DNA of 42,863 nt from the NCBI GenBank assembly GCA_026692885.1, contig JAPLNJ010001160.1, positions 1 to 42,863 of the forward strand, in the 5' to 3' direction. The translations under genes and the position numbers were made by a program. The notes below the pieces were generated by a model. The model did no database searches. It was not told the DNA's origin and worked only from the letters and a program-made list of their open reading frames with translations. This document shows, one piece after another, positions 32,596 to 41,448 of the stretch; positions within the stretch are counted from its first letter, which is position 1; each line of letters begins with the position of its first letter. This DNA is from Planctomycetota bacterium (lineage in GTDB: Bacteria > Planctomycetota > Planctomycetia > Pirellulales > Pirellulaceae).

Positions 32596-35136
32596 CTGAA
32601 CACGCTCTGCCTAGTCGCCCAACTCGAATTCGAATACGCGGCCCGGCTGTGCTGGCTGGTGGTGCTGCCGGTGGTCGCCTACTTTGCGTGGCGGACCAAG
32701 GTCTCGGGACCGACGTGGCGGCGCATGGCGATCTGGTTCTGCCGCTCGGCTGGCCTGGTCCTGCTGATCCTCGCGTTGGCCGGCCTCCAGTCCCGGACGC
32801 TGACCGATCTGCGGCACGTGATTTTCGTGGCCGACGTCAGCCGGAGCGTCGGTGGCGGGGCCTCATCCGCAGCGCAGCGATTCGTCGAAGAGGCCCAGCA
32901 ACACAGCGGTCGTCACCACGTGGCCTTCCTCCCGTTCGCCGGCCGCCCCGGCAAGCTACAGACTGCATGGGGCGGCGAGACCGAACCGTTGGACGAGTTG
33001 GTCAGCGACCCGGCCGCGGCCCTGCGTCTGGCCTTGGCGGCTCTGCCCTCCGACTATGTTCCGCAGGTCGTACTGCTGACCGACGGGAACGAAACGCAGG
33101 GCCAACTGGCCCGCGCCGCCATCGGCGCCGGCCTGCCCATCTGGGTCAAACCGCTGCCATCCTTCCCGCAGCCAGCTGCCTGCGTGGCGGAGGTGCTCGC
33201 TCCCGCTCAAGCATCCCTGTCGGGCGACGTGCCGATCGAGGTCGTGGTGACTGCGAATTATGAAGGCCCGGCGAAGCTTGAACTGCTGGGCAGCGCGACA
33301 CCGCTGGAGCCGCAGGCGGTGAAACTGGTGGCCGGCGAGAATCGCTTCCACTGGATCGGCAACCTCGGTGGTCAGCCCTCGGCCGTGTTCGAGGCCCGCC
33401 TGACGGGAACCCCGGACGCGACCTTGCCTAGCGACACCAAGGCCGGAGTGGACCATCACCAGCGCCGCGTGATGGTCTTCGCCCTGCCAAGGTTGCGACT
33501 GTTGCTGGTCGCCCGCGCGGTGCAGCAGGCTGAACCGTTCCAGCAAATACTGCGTTCCCAGGGATTCGAAGTCAGTCTGCAGACTCCCAATCAACTGCCG
33601 AACGCCGTTTCCGGGCTGGCGTCTTACGATGTGCTGGTCCTCTCGGATGTACCTTCGAAGCAGTTCAACACGAAACAACTCCTGGCGGTCCGCGACTTCG
33701 TGCGCGACCGGCGCGGCGGGCTGCTTGTCCTGGGCGGTGAGGACACCTTTGGCCAAGCGGCGTATCAGGACACGCCGCTGGAACGTATGCTGCCGGTCAA
33801 GGCGGCGGAGACGATCGAGGCCCAGAAGAAGAGCGTGTTGGCCATGATGCTGGTCATCGACCGTTCGGGTTCGATGCTGGACCAGGACCGCATGAAGTTG
33901 GCCAAAGAGGCGGCCAAGACATCCGTGCAAGTGCTCGACCCGCAGGACAAAATCGGCGTGATGGCCTTCTCCGACCACGCAACGTGGGTCGCGCCCATCT
34001 CCTTGGGATCCAACAAGGAGGAATTGCTGCGTCAGATTGATAAGCTTGAACCGGCCGGGCAAACCCAGATGTACGAAGCCGTGGAACGCGCCTTCCTGGC
34101 CTTGGAGCAGACCGACGCCGACCGGCGACATATCGTGTTGCTGACCGACGGAATCCCGACCCCCGGAGATTTCAGCCGGTTAGCGCAACGGATGGCCAAG
34201 GCGGGCATCACCGTCTCGACCGTGTCGATCGGCAAGGACGCCGACCCGGACATCCTGAAGGACATGGCGCGCATCGCGCGGGGACTCTATCATCCTTGCG
34301 AGAATCCAGCGGAAATCTCCAAGATTCTGGTCCAGGAGACGCGCACCGCGGCCGGCGAGGTGAAGGCTCAGGAGTTCGTGCCGTTCGCGTTCCGCGCGCT
34401 GCCCGGGCTGGATGTCTCATCAGCCCCACCGCTGCAAGGCTATGCGGCCACCAACCCCAAGCCGAACTCGGAACTCCTGCTGTTGGCCGCGGGCGGGGAT
34501 CCGTTGCTGAGCTGGTGGCGATATAATGGGGGCGGAGTCTCGCTGGCCTTCACAGCCGACATGCAGGGCAAGTGGGCCAAGAAGTGGGCGTCCTGGAACG
34601 GGCTAGGGCCCTTCTGGAAGCGGCTGGTCCGTCACGCCGCACCCGTTCCACCACCCGACCGTGCTGTGTTGAGCCTTCAACGCATCGGGCAGGAAGCCCT
34701 CGCCACGCTGGACGTCCGGGATGAGGCCGGGGAGTACTTGAACGGCGCCAAAGTTCAAATGACCGTCACCAAGCCGGATAATTCCCAGGATACCTTAGAC
34801 GCGGCACAGGTCGCTCCGGGCCGCTATCAGGCCCGTTTCGCGGCCAGCCAGTGCGTGGTTCAGGCCATCGTACCTGGGAAGACGGACGTCGGAGTCACTC
34901 TCCAGCGAGCGCTGTTTGTGGACTACCCTGACGAACTGCAAATCCGGCCGACGAACGAGCCCTTGCTGCGGTCGGTGGCGGCCGTGTCGGGCGGCGTGTA
35001 CGATCCTGAGCCAGCGGCCGTCTTCGCGCCCGACGGCCGGACCGTCGAGCGTGTCACGCCACTCTGGTCCCTGCTCGTCTTAGGCTCGCTGCTGTTGTTT
35101 GTGGTGGACGTCGCGCTGCGACGGCTGCGGTTCTGA
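32596..35136 (+). CDS. Membrane VWA protein with a glutamine-amidotransferase-like segment
   Basis: An 846-residue protein if translation starts at the CTG at 32596. GGAG lies eight bases before that codon, and this start supplies the residues EYAARLCWLVVLPVVAYFAW that complete the first membrane helix; a GTG at 32659 would truncate it. A second helix follows (about 48-66). A first VWA-like domain starts at FVADVSRSVGG. Next comes a class-I glutamine-amidotransferase-like region (VLVLSDVPSKQFN; GLLVLGGEDTFGQ), as in many large VWA proteins, then a canonical VWA domain with MIDAS VIDRSGSMLDQD and LLTDGIPTPGD. A last helix lies near residue 830. It closes the MoxR/DUF58/BatA cluster, but a family E element separates it from the BatA-like gene. 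Confidence 0.85.
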   Translation: MNTLCLVAQLEFEYAARLCWLVVLPVVAYFAWRTKVSGPTWRRMAIWFCRSAGLVLLILALAGLQSRTLTDLRHVIFVADVSRSVGGGASSAAQRFVEEAQQHSGRHHVAFLPFAGRPGKLQTAWGGETEPLDELVSDPAAALRLALAALPSDYVPQVVLLTDGNETQGQLARAAIGAGLPIWVKPLPSFPQPAACVAEVLAPAQASLSGDVPIEVVVTANYEGPAKLELLGSATPLEPQAVKLVAGENRFHWIGNLGGQPSAVFEARLTGTPDATLPSDTKAGVDHHQRRVMVFALPRLRLLLVARAVQQAEPFQQILRSQGFEVSLQTPNQLPNAVSGLASYDVLVLSDVPSKQFNTKQLLAVRDFVRDRRGGLLVLGGEDTFGQAAYQDTPLERMLPVKAAETIEAQKKSVLAMMLVIDRSGSMLDQDRMKLAKEAAKTSVQVLDPQDKIGVMAFSDHATWVAPISLGSNKEELLRQIDKLEPAGQTQMYEAVERAFLALEQTDADRRHIVLLTDGIPTPGDFSRLAQRMAKAGITVSTVSIGKDADPDILKDMARIARGLYHPCENPAEISKILVQETRTAAGEVKAQEFVPFAFRALPGLDVSSAPPLQGYAATNPKPNSELLLLAAGGDPLLSWWRYNGGGVSLAFTADMQGKWAKKWASWNGLGPFWKRLVRHAAPVPPPDRAVLSLQRIGQEALATLDVRDEAGEYLNGAKVQMTVTKPDNSQDTLDAAQVAPGRYQARFAASQCVVQAIVPGKTDVGVTLQRALFVDYPDELQIRPTNEPLLRSVAAVSGGVYDPEPAAVFAPDGRTVERVTPLWSLLVLGSLLLFVVDVALRRLRF

Positions 35137-35300
35137 GACGCCTCGCGGGAAATCCAAGGTATCGTTACGTGCTTTCGTTTAACCGCGACCCAGAGCAAGC
35201 TGCCATACCCGGCTCTGCAACATGAGTTTCTGCTCGCCCCAACCGCCCGGCTCGGTGAGAATCCGACGGTTGTTTCACGGCTGGCAGACGGGGGAACTTG

Positions 35301-35374
35301 GACAGGAAGATGGAGGCCAGGAAAATAGTTACCTGCCTTCATGCTTCATTTTCCTGTCCCACATTTTCCTGTCC
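35301..35374. repeat. Palindromic repeat after the VWA gene
   Basis: GACAGGAAGATGGAGGCCAG...AAAAT at the left faces ATTTTCCTGTCCCACATTTT...CCTGTCC at the right as an imperfect inverted repeat. It lies 14 bases from the end of the hydrolase gene, which converges from the other side. The spacer 35137-35300 also holds a TTTAACCGCGACCCAGAG sequence that recurs at about 26420 and, inverted, at about 7245. Confidence 0.65.
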
Positions 35375-35387
35375 GCTATCTGCGTGG

Positions 35388-36437
35388 CTACAGATACTGC
35401 CGGAACGTGGTCAGTACGTGTTGCCACATGGTTTCCGACAGCACGTGGCCGGTGCCGGCTTCGATGAACGACGTGAAGCGAGCTTGGGCGCCGGCGGCTT
35501 CGTAGGCGCGCGCGATCGTCTCGATTCCGGCCCGGACCTCTGCGATCGGGCTGCCGCCGTCCAATTCGCCGAAGTTCAGATGCAACGCGCGCGGCGCGAT
35601 CAAGCCGGCGATGTCGGGTGTGTCGCCGTACGGGAACCAGCCGGGGATGAAGTTGGGGAAGCAGTGCAGCAGCCGCGTGCGGTGGATGGCGGCGTAAGTC
35701 GGCAGGCAGCAGTTCCCGACTAGGGCTTTCAGCCGCGGCTCCCACGGACCGACCAGCCAGGTGTGGGTCGAGCCCATCGAATGCCCGTAGCAGCCCAGCC
35801 GATCCGGCTTGACCTCGGGCCGGGTCACGAAGTAGTCGATCGCGCGGCGCATGTCCAGGATGTTCTTCCAAGCCATGCACTTGCCGGCCACCACGTACCG
35901 CAGGAATTCAAATCGCTCGAAGTCGCCCCCCTTCAGCTGGCCTGTGGGATCCTGGCGTTCTTCGAAGCAGATTGCGTCGGGGCACAGGACGACGTAGCCC
36001 TGCTTGACCAGTGCGACGCCCGTGTGATGCAGCGGGTTCTCCATCAGCCCGGCCGGTTCGCTCTTGCCCTTGTGCCACTGGCCGTTGTGTTGGTGCCAGA
36101 TGGCGACGCCGGGCGCGGAGCTTTGTTGGCTGACACCGTCCGGCACGAGCACGATCGCCGGAATACGGTCTCCCGGCTCGGCCTCGTAGCTGACCCATTC
36201 CAGGCGGTAGCCTGCCTTCTGTTCGGTCTTCAGCACCTGTGGGCGCAGCGGACCGGGTTCCGGCCAGGGCCCGCCGAGACACTCCAGCAATTTGGCTCGC
36301 AACTGTTTGGGATCCGTGACGGGAGGACGCGTAGGACTGGGGTGCTCTGCGGCCATAGCGGTGGCGCTCCCAAGGGAAAGGCTGGCCGTCAGTGCAGCGG
36401 CCTGTTGCAGAAACTGTCGACGATCGGCAGTGGACAT
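35388..36437 (-). CDS. Tat-exported alpha/beta hydrolase (acetyl-xylan-esterase/dienelactone-hydrolase-like)
   Basis: A 349-residue protein whose N-terminus is a twin-arginine signal (TADRRQFLQQAAALTASLSLG), so it is probably exported folded. The mature part is an alpha/beta hydrolase: nucleophile serine in CYGHSMGSTHTW, an acidic residue in GELDGG or nearby, and histidine in AGTGHVLS. The long insert with YEAEPGDRIPAIVLVPDG and WHQHNGQW resembles Abhydrolase_7-type esterases common in planctomycetes. Start at ATG 36437: AAGGAACC lies upstream and it opens the Tat signal; a longer frame exists but lacks support. Likely an esterase acting on acylated sugars; substrate unknown. Confidence 0.88.
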   Translation of the reverse strand: MSTADRRQFLQQAAALTASLSLGSATAMAAEHPSPTRPPVTDPKQLRAKLLECLGGPWPEPGPLRPQVLKTEQKAGYRLEWVSYEAEPGDRIPAIVLVPDGVSQQSSAPGVAIWHQHNGQWHKGKSEPAGLMENPLHHTGVALVKQGYVVLCPDAICFEERQDPTGQLKGGDFERFEFLRYVVAGKCMAWKNILDMRRAIDYFVTRPEVKPDRLGCYGHSMGSTHTWLVGPWEPRLKALVGNCCLPTYAAIHRTRLLHCFPNFIPGWFPYGDTPDIAGLIAPRALHLNFGELDGGSPIAEVRAGIETIARAYEAAGAQARFTSFIEAGTGHVLSETMWQHVLTTFRQYL

Positions 36438-36566
36438 GGATGATGGTTCCTTACCAATTTGGTGCTGGTCCGGAGTATATCGCGCCAGCATCCGTCGCCC
36501 AATCCCCGACACGCTAGCGAAGTCAGAAACCTGGCTTCCTCACTTGACCAGTCTGCCTCACCAATC

Positions 36567-36594
36567 TTGACACCCTAGGCTCCAGTGCTAGAAT
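36567..36594 (+). promoter_or_regulatory. Sigma-70-type promoter for mcsAB
   Basis: A perfect TTGACA and TAGAAT separated by 16 bases, with the expected start about 40 bases ahead of the mcsA ATG. No CtsR-type direct repeat (GGTCAAA) is visible around it, so regulation by CtsR as in Firmicutes is not supported. Confidence 0.65.
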
Positions 36595-36639
36595 CCTAAC
36601 CAGTCACGTAAGCCTTACCAGGAAAGGGCTTGCACACCA

Positions 36640-37149
36640 ATGAAGTGCAACCGCTGCGAAAAGCCCGCGACGTTCCATATCACGGAGCGTGTCGGCGACA
36701 AAGAACAATGGGACGAGGTGCATCTGTGCGAGGAATGCGCGCGGGAGTACCTGAGCAAGCCGAGTGAGTCCGAAACACCGGATTCCTTGGCCGGCGCGCT
36801 GGCTCAGCACTTGAAGATCGGCCAGACCGCCGAGGAACTGGCGGAGTTGGATCAGCGCGAATGTCCCGTCTGTGGGATTACTTTCTACGAATTCCGGCAC
36901 CACGGCCGTCTCGGTTGTCCCAACGACTACGCGTGCTTTGAGCAAGAAATGGAGCCGCTGCTGGCTAATATCCACGGCGCGACCACGCATACGGGCAAAC
37001 GCCCGAAACGCATTGCTCGCAATGTAGACGAACACACCCAGCTGATCCGTTTGCGCCGCGAGATGCGGGAAGCGGTGCAGGCCGAGGACTACGAGCGGGC
37101 TTCCCTGCTGCGCGACGAGGTCCGTAAGATAGAAGGCGACAGTTCGTGA
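36640..37149 (+). CDS. mcsA: McsA-like zinc protein, activator of the McsB arginine kinase
   Basis: A 169-residue protein with cysteine pairs C3-x2-C6, C30-x2-C33 and C75-x2-C78, plus C93/C99 (LGCPNDYACF), which in McsA bind zinc. A C-terminal UVR motif follows (LRREMREAVQAEDYERASLLRDEV). In Firmicutes McsA stimulates the protein arginine kinase McsB and helps target proteins to ClpCP. Here the last cysteine pair has six residues of spacing rather than CxxC, a deviation worth noting. AGGAAAGGG precedes the ATG, and mcsB follows, so the two form an operon. Confidence 0.92.
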   Translation: MKCNRCEKPATFHITERVGDKEQWDEVHLCEECAREYLSKPSESETPDSLAGALAQHLKIGQTAEELAELDQRECPVCGITFYEFRHHGRLGCPNDYACFEQEMEPLLANIHGATTHTGKRPKRIARNVDEHTQLIRLRREMREAVQAEDYERASLLRDEVRKIEGDSS

Positions 37150-37154
37150 GCGAC

Positions 37155-37211
37155 CCGGTGAGCCGTTTGCACTCCGGTGAGCCATTTGCACTCCGGTGAT
37201 TCGTTTGCACT
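37155..37211 (+). repeat. Three 19-bp tandem repeats between mcsA and mcsB
   Basis: Three contiguous 19-bp units, CCGGTGAGCCGTTTGCACT and two variants, begin six bases after the mcsA stop. The unit contains a GTGAG-like start followed by TTTGCACT. They could be an expanded fragment of coding sequence or a protein or RNA binding array. Confidence 0.85.
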
Positions 37212-37275
37212 TGACGTGCCCGGTTCAACGGGCGGAGCTGGATTCCTTACCTTTTTCCCGGCACGAGACGCTATT

Positions 37276-38358
37276 GTGAAACTTGAAGAACTCGCGGGAA
37301 AATGCGGCGAGTGGTTGCGCGGCTCAGGTCCCGACTCGGACATCGTAGTCAGCACCCGCATCCGGCTGGCTCGGAACGTGGCGGAGTTTCCGTTTATTCG
37401 CCGCTGTACCGGCTTGGATCGCGCTGCCATCGAGAAGGCTCTGCAGGACCGCATCTCGCAGATTGGCGAGTGGCGCGACCAGGTCACGTACATCGACGTC
37501 AACGCCTTGGACGAAGTCGATCGCCAGTTTTTGGTCGAGCGGCAACTGATCAGCCGGGAACACGCCGAAGCCGATGGGTCGCGTGGGGTGCTGATTGACG
37601 CCAACGAGCAGTTCAGTCTGATGATCAACGAAGAGGACCACCTGCGGATCCAGGTGATGTGCAGTGGTCTGGACCTGCAGGCCGCCTGGTCCCGAATCGA
37701 TCGGATCGATGACGCGATGGAGGAGCACATCACCTACGCCTTCCATCCGCGGTTGGGCTACCTGACGGCGTGTCCGACCAACGTGGGCACGGGCATGCGG
37801 GTTAGCGTGATGTTGCACTTGCCGGCCTTGGTCTTGACCCGGCAGATCGAGAAGGTATTCCGCAGCCTGCAGAAGATCAACCTTGCCGTCCGCGGTCTGC
37901 ACGGCGAAGGCTCGCAGGCGATGGGCGATTTCTACCAGATCAGCAATCAGATCACGCTGGGCAAGAGCGAGCCGGAGTTGATGGCGCAGGTCGGGGAAGT
38001 GGCCCCGCTGTTGATCGACTACGAGCGCAAGGCCCGCGAGTTTCTGATCAAGGAAGGCCGCAAGGAAATCCACGATCGCGTCAGCCGAGCCTTTGGAGTC
38101 TTGTGCACGGCGCAGACGATCAGCAGCGAAGAAACGATGCAGCTGCTGTCCAGTGTGCGGATGGGCGTGAATCTCGGTTTGATCAAGGACGTGGAAATCC
38201 CCACGGTGAACAAGCTGTTCATCCACACGCAACCGGCCCATCTGCAGAAGCTTCGCGGCAAGGAACTAGACACGGCCGACCGCAACATCGAGCGGGCCCT
38301 CTACCTGCAGCGGCATCTCCGCCGCCGGTCCAGCGACGACGGCACCGAGAAGAATTGA
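37276..38358 (+). CDS. mcsB: Protein arginine kinase McsB
   Basis: A 360-residue phosphagen-kinase-fold enzyme that phosphorylates arginine side chains, marking proteins for Clp degradation. The recognisable start is DIVVSTRIRLARNVAEFPF. Further signatures are LVERQLISREH, NEQFSLMINEEDHLRIQ with the substrate-loop VMCSGLDLQ, and LTACPTNVGTGMRVSVMLHLP, containing the catalytic cysteine. Length fits the family (about 350). I start at the GTG at 37276, because the upstream in-frame extension to 37177 consists partly of the tandem repeats. Coupled to mcsA in one operon, though separated by 126 bases. Confidence 0.95.
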   Translation: MKLEELAGKCGEWLRGSGPDSDIVVSTRIRLARNVAEFPFIRRCTGLDRAAIEKALQDRISQIGEWRDQVTYIDVNALDEVDRQFLVERQLISREHAEADGSRGVLIDANEQFSLMINEEDHLRIQVMCSGLDLQAAWSRIDRIDDAMEEHITYAFHPRLGYLTACPTNVGTGMRVSVMLHLPALVLTRQIEKVFRSLQKINLAVRGLHGEGSQAMGDFYQISNQITLGKSEPELMAQVGEVAPLLIDYERKAREFLIKEGRKEIHDRVSRAFGVLCTAQTISSEETMQLLSSVRMGVNLGLIKDVEIPTVNKLFIHTQPAHLQKLRGKELDTADRNIERALYLQRHLRRRSSDDGTEKN

Positions 38359-38537
38359 TTTGTGGACACAGGTGGGTTGCCTCTTCCCCCGCCGAGTTCA
38401 CGGAACTGGTACAGGAAGTGCTCGCTCAGCCAGCCGTCAAGGCCGTCGTGTTGTCCTTACTTTCCCGATCCAATCGTGCACAGCTGGTGGCCGGAAAGGC
38501 TGGGGAAGCCCCCTAAACACGGAAAAGGATCCCTCTC

Positions 38538-41426
38538 ATGGCTCGCGGTCAAGTGTTTTCGACACGTGGTGCGCCCTTCCTTTTCGCCCTGTTGGTCCTC
38601 GCGGGATTCCGCGGTGCCCGCTCCGAGGAGGCCGGCCCGCCGCCGACGCGGGAGCAGATCGAGGCGGATTGGCTGCGCCAGGATGCGGTGCGGAACTTCG
38701 GGCCGGTGACGCCGGAGGACGACGCCGCTGGGGCCTGCGATGGGGTTAAGAACGGCCGATGGGGTTTTCACACGGCGCTGGAACAGGACCCCTGGTGGCA
38801 GATCGACTTGGGCGAAACGCGGCCGCTGGACCGCGTCGTGATCTACAACCGCTGCGATCACACGGCCGGACGGGCGGCTCGACTGGCGGTGTTGCTGTCG
38901 GAGAGCGGTCGGGACTTCCAACGCGTCTACCAGCACGATGGCACCGTGTTCCAGGGTCAGCCTGACGGAAAACCGTTGGTCGTCTCGCTCGCGGGCAAGA
39001 AGTCCCGCTACGTGCGGCTGCAGGTGCCGGGGGAGAATTGCTTGCATTTGGATGAGGTCGAGCTCTACGGCCCCGGCGAGAGCCGGAATCTTGCGCTCGG
39101 GCGTCCGGCCAGGCAAAGTAGCGTTTGCGAGTGGTCGACACGCAAAGATGTTGGCCGCGGCAACAGCTATCCGACGGCCCAAATCGTGCGGCAGGGACTG
39201 CAACTGGCGGCAAGTCTGCGACGCTTGGCGGAGCCCGTAGGTCAGCCTTTCCAGGCTGACAGTTCAGGTCAGCGGTCCCAGGCTGATCGCGTCAGGCTGG
39301 AAAGCCTGACCTACGCTGAAGAGGTCAAGACGTTAGAGCAGGTGCGGGCGGCCGTGGAGCAATTCCCGACCGATGCTCCCGATGCGGCGCGGCGAGAACT
39401 GTACCTTCGTGCCCGCTGGGCGGTGCGACGTTTGGCCCTGAAGAACCCGCTGCTGGACTTCAACGACCTGGTACTCGTGCGTGGCGCACCGGGGACCTGG
39501 TCGCACATGTCGGATCAATATCTCGGTTGGTGGTCGCAGCCGGGCGGCGGATTGTATGTCCTGCACAATTTCAAGACCGAGCATCCGCAATTGCAGTGTC
39601 TGACCGAGGGGTTTGCACCGGGCAACGTGATTCGACCCGATATCTCGTACGACGGCAGCAAGGTGCTTTTCGCTTGGTGCAAGCATTACCCTGGCCTGCG
39701 CGACTGGCCGGACAAGCTGGACAAGACGCGGCTTCCAGAGGATTCTTTCTATCATCTGTTCGAAGTGCAAATCGATGGCAGTGGTCTGCGACAATTGACT
39801 TTCGGCAAGTACAACGACTTCGACGGCCGCTACCTGCCCAACGGTGAGATCGTGTTCTGCTCGACGCGGCGCGGACAGGCGACGCAATACAGTCCCGCGA
39901 CCGTGGCCGACCCGGCGCTGCCGGAGTGCTACGTACGTTGCGGAGGCGGGCCGGAGCGGCCTTGCGCGGTCTACACGCTGCACGTCATGGACGCCGCCGG
40001 CCAGCGTCTGCGTCCGATCTCCGCCTTCGAGATGTTCGAGTGGACGCCCAGCGTGGACGACCAAGGGCGGATCCTCTATTCGCGGTGGGACTATGTCGAT
40101 CGGTACGGTCAGAACAACATGGGACTCTGGGCGACGCTGCCCGACGGTTCTGGCGTGCAAGCGGTTTTCGGCAACTACACGCGGAATCCCGAGTGCTTTT
40201 TCGAGGCGCGCTCGATCCCCGGCTCGCGCAGGCTGATCTTCACCGCGACGGGCCACCACTCAATCACGGCGGGCAGTCTGGTGCTGCTGGACCCGACCCA
40301 GGGTCCCGATGTGCCCGAGGCACTGACTCGGCTGACTCCCGAGGTCTGTTTTCCGGAGTCGGAGGGGCGGCCGAAGACCTACTACGCCAATCCGCTTCCG
40401 CTCTCCGAGGAGCACTTCTTGGTGGCCTGGAGCGACCGGCCACTCAAGTTCCAGGGCGAGACGAACGAGACGGCGGCGCTGGGCGTGTACCTGGTCGACG
40501 CCGGCGGCCACCTGACCTTGCTGTACCGCGACGCGGCGATGGGGAGCCAATACCCGCTGCCGGTCCGCCCTCGGCCGCGGCCCCCGGTTGTCGGCCGGCA
40601 GGGTAGCGACGAGGGGCAGGAAGCGCGAGTGCTGATGTTGAATGTGTACGCAGGACTCGATGGCGTCCCGCCTGGTTCGATCAAGCGGCTGCGGATTGTG
40701 GGGATGCCGGTCAAGACACATCCCACGATGAACTCGCCGGCGATCGGTCTGACCACCCACGATTCCGGCCGGTTCGTCTTGGGTGAGGTGCCGATCGAGG
40801 CGGATGGCTCGGCTTGGTTCCGCGTTCCGGCGTGCGTGACGTTCTTCGTACAGGCCTTGGATGCGGAAGGGATGGCCGTGCAGACGATGCGGAGCGGGGT
40901 GTACCTGCAACCTGGCCAAACGCAGACTTGTATTGGCTGTCACGAGCGGCGTACCACGGCGCCCGCGAACCGAGCCGCGTGTGCAACCCGCCGTGAACCG
41001 TCACAACTGACGCCCGGCCCGGAAGGTTCCTGGCCGCTGGACTACGCGATGCTGATTCAACCGGTCCTCGAACGCCGCTGTGTGGTCTGCCATCGGCCTG
41101 GGACCGAGGGCGAGAAATTCGATCTGACCGCGGCCAAATCATATAACGCGATGGTCGGTTTCGGTTCGCCCAGCCTCAAGGATCTCGTGATTCAGCGTTA
41201 TCGCGAGCAGCGTTCCACGGTGGGCCAGTGCGAGGCCCGGATGAATCCCGTACTCAAACTGCTCAAACAGGGCCACTACGACGTGCAGTTGGCAGCCGAC
41301 GACTGGTCCCGCTTGATCACTTGGATGGACACGTTGGGCCAGCGATCGGGTTCCTTCAGCCCTACGCAAGAGGTGCAACTCCGCCAGCTGCGCGCAAGCA
41401 TGGCGGGGCTGCTCGCGCCTCCGTGA
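38538..41426 (+). CDS. Exported multidomain protein: discoidin-like, beta-propeller, HZS-alpha-like, two c-type heme motifs
   Basis: A 962-residue protein with a signal peptide (about 1-29). An F5/8-type (discoidin-like) carbohydrate-binding domain follows (about 50-180; WWQIDLGETRPLDRVVIYNR, YVRLQVPG). Next is a TolB/WD-like beta-propeller (about 320-640) with RPDISYDGSKVLFAW and QIDGSGLRQLTFG. This part plus the C-terminus resembles the hydrazine synthase alpha-subunit family that is widespread in planctomycetes. Heme c sites are C798-x2-C801-H802 (CIGCH) and C848-x2-C851-H852 (CVVCH). Residues 234-259 are encoded by a family C palindrome inserted in frame. Function unknown; periplasmic redox or carbohydrate-linked role inferred. 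Confidence 0.87.
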   Translation: MARGQVFSTRGAPFLFALLVLAGFRGARSEEAGPPPTREQIEADWLRQDAVRNFGPVTPEDDAAGACDGVKNGRWGFHTALEQDPWWQIDLGETRPLDRVVIYNRCDHTAGRAARLAVLLSESGRDFQRVYQHDGTVFQGQPDGKPLVVSLAGKKSRYVRLQVPGENCLHLDEVELYGPGESRNLALGRPARQSSVCEWSTRKDVGRGNSYPTAQIVRQGLQLAASLRRLAEPVGQPFQADSSGQRSQADRVRLESLTYAEEVKTLEQVRAAVEQFPTDAPDAARRELYLRARWAVRRLALKNPLLDFNDLVLVRGAPGTWSHMSDQYLGWWSQPGGGLYVLHNFKTEHPQLQCLTEGFAPGNVIRPDISYDGSKVLFAWCKHYPGLRDWPDKLDKTRLPEDSFYHLFEVQIDGSGLRQLTFGKYNDFDGRYLPNGEIVFCSTRRGQATQYSPATVADPALPECYVRCGGGPERPCAVYTLHVMDAAGQRLRPISAFEMFEWTPSVDDQGRILYSRWDYVDRYGQNNMGLWATLPDGSGVQAVFGNYTRNPECFFEARSIPGSRRLIFTATGHHSITAGSLVLLDPTQGPDVPEALTRLTPEVCFPESEGRPKTYYANPLPLSEEHFLVAWSDRPLKFQGETNETAALGVYLVDAGGHLTLLYRDAAMGSQYPLPVRPRPRPPVVGRQGSDEGQEARVLMLNVYAGLDGVPPGSIKRLRIVGMPVKTHPTMNSPAIGLTTHDSGRFVLGEVPIEADGSAWFRVPACVTFFVQALDAEGMAVQTMRSGVYLQPGQTQTCIGCHERRTTAPANRAACATRREPSQLTPGPEGSWPLDYAMLIQPVLERRCVVCHRPGTEGEKFDLTAAKSYNAMVGFGSPSLKDLVIQRYREQRSTVGQCEARMNPVLKLLKQGHYDVQLAADDWSRLITWMDTLGQRSGSFSPTQEVQLRQLRASMAGLLAPP
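39237..39314 (+). repeat. Family C palindrome read in frame (78 bp, 26 codons)
   Basis: GTAGGTCAGCCTTTCCAGGC at the left and ...CTGGAAAGCCTGACCTAC at the right form the inverted ends. The element begins and ends exactly on codon boundaries and encodes VGQPFQADSSG...LESLTY. A related 59-bp copy lies outside any gene at 42547-42605. Confidence 0.9.
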
Positions 41427-41448
41427 CGCTCGTTCCCACGCTCTGAGG

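Noticed and set aside
37155..37211. CRISPR array
   Set aside because: The three 19-bp units are contiguous without spacers, and no cas genes are present.
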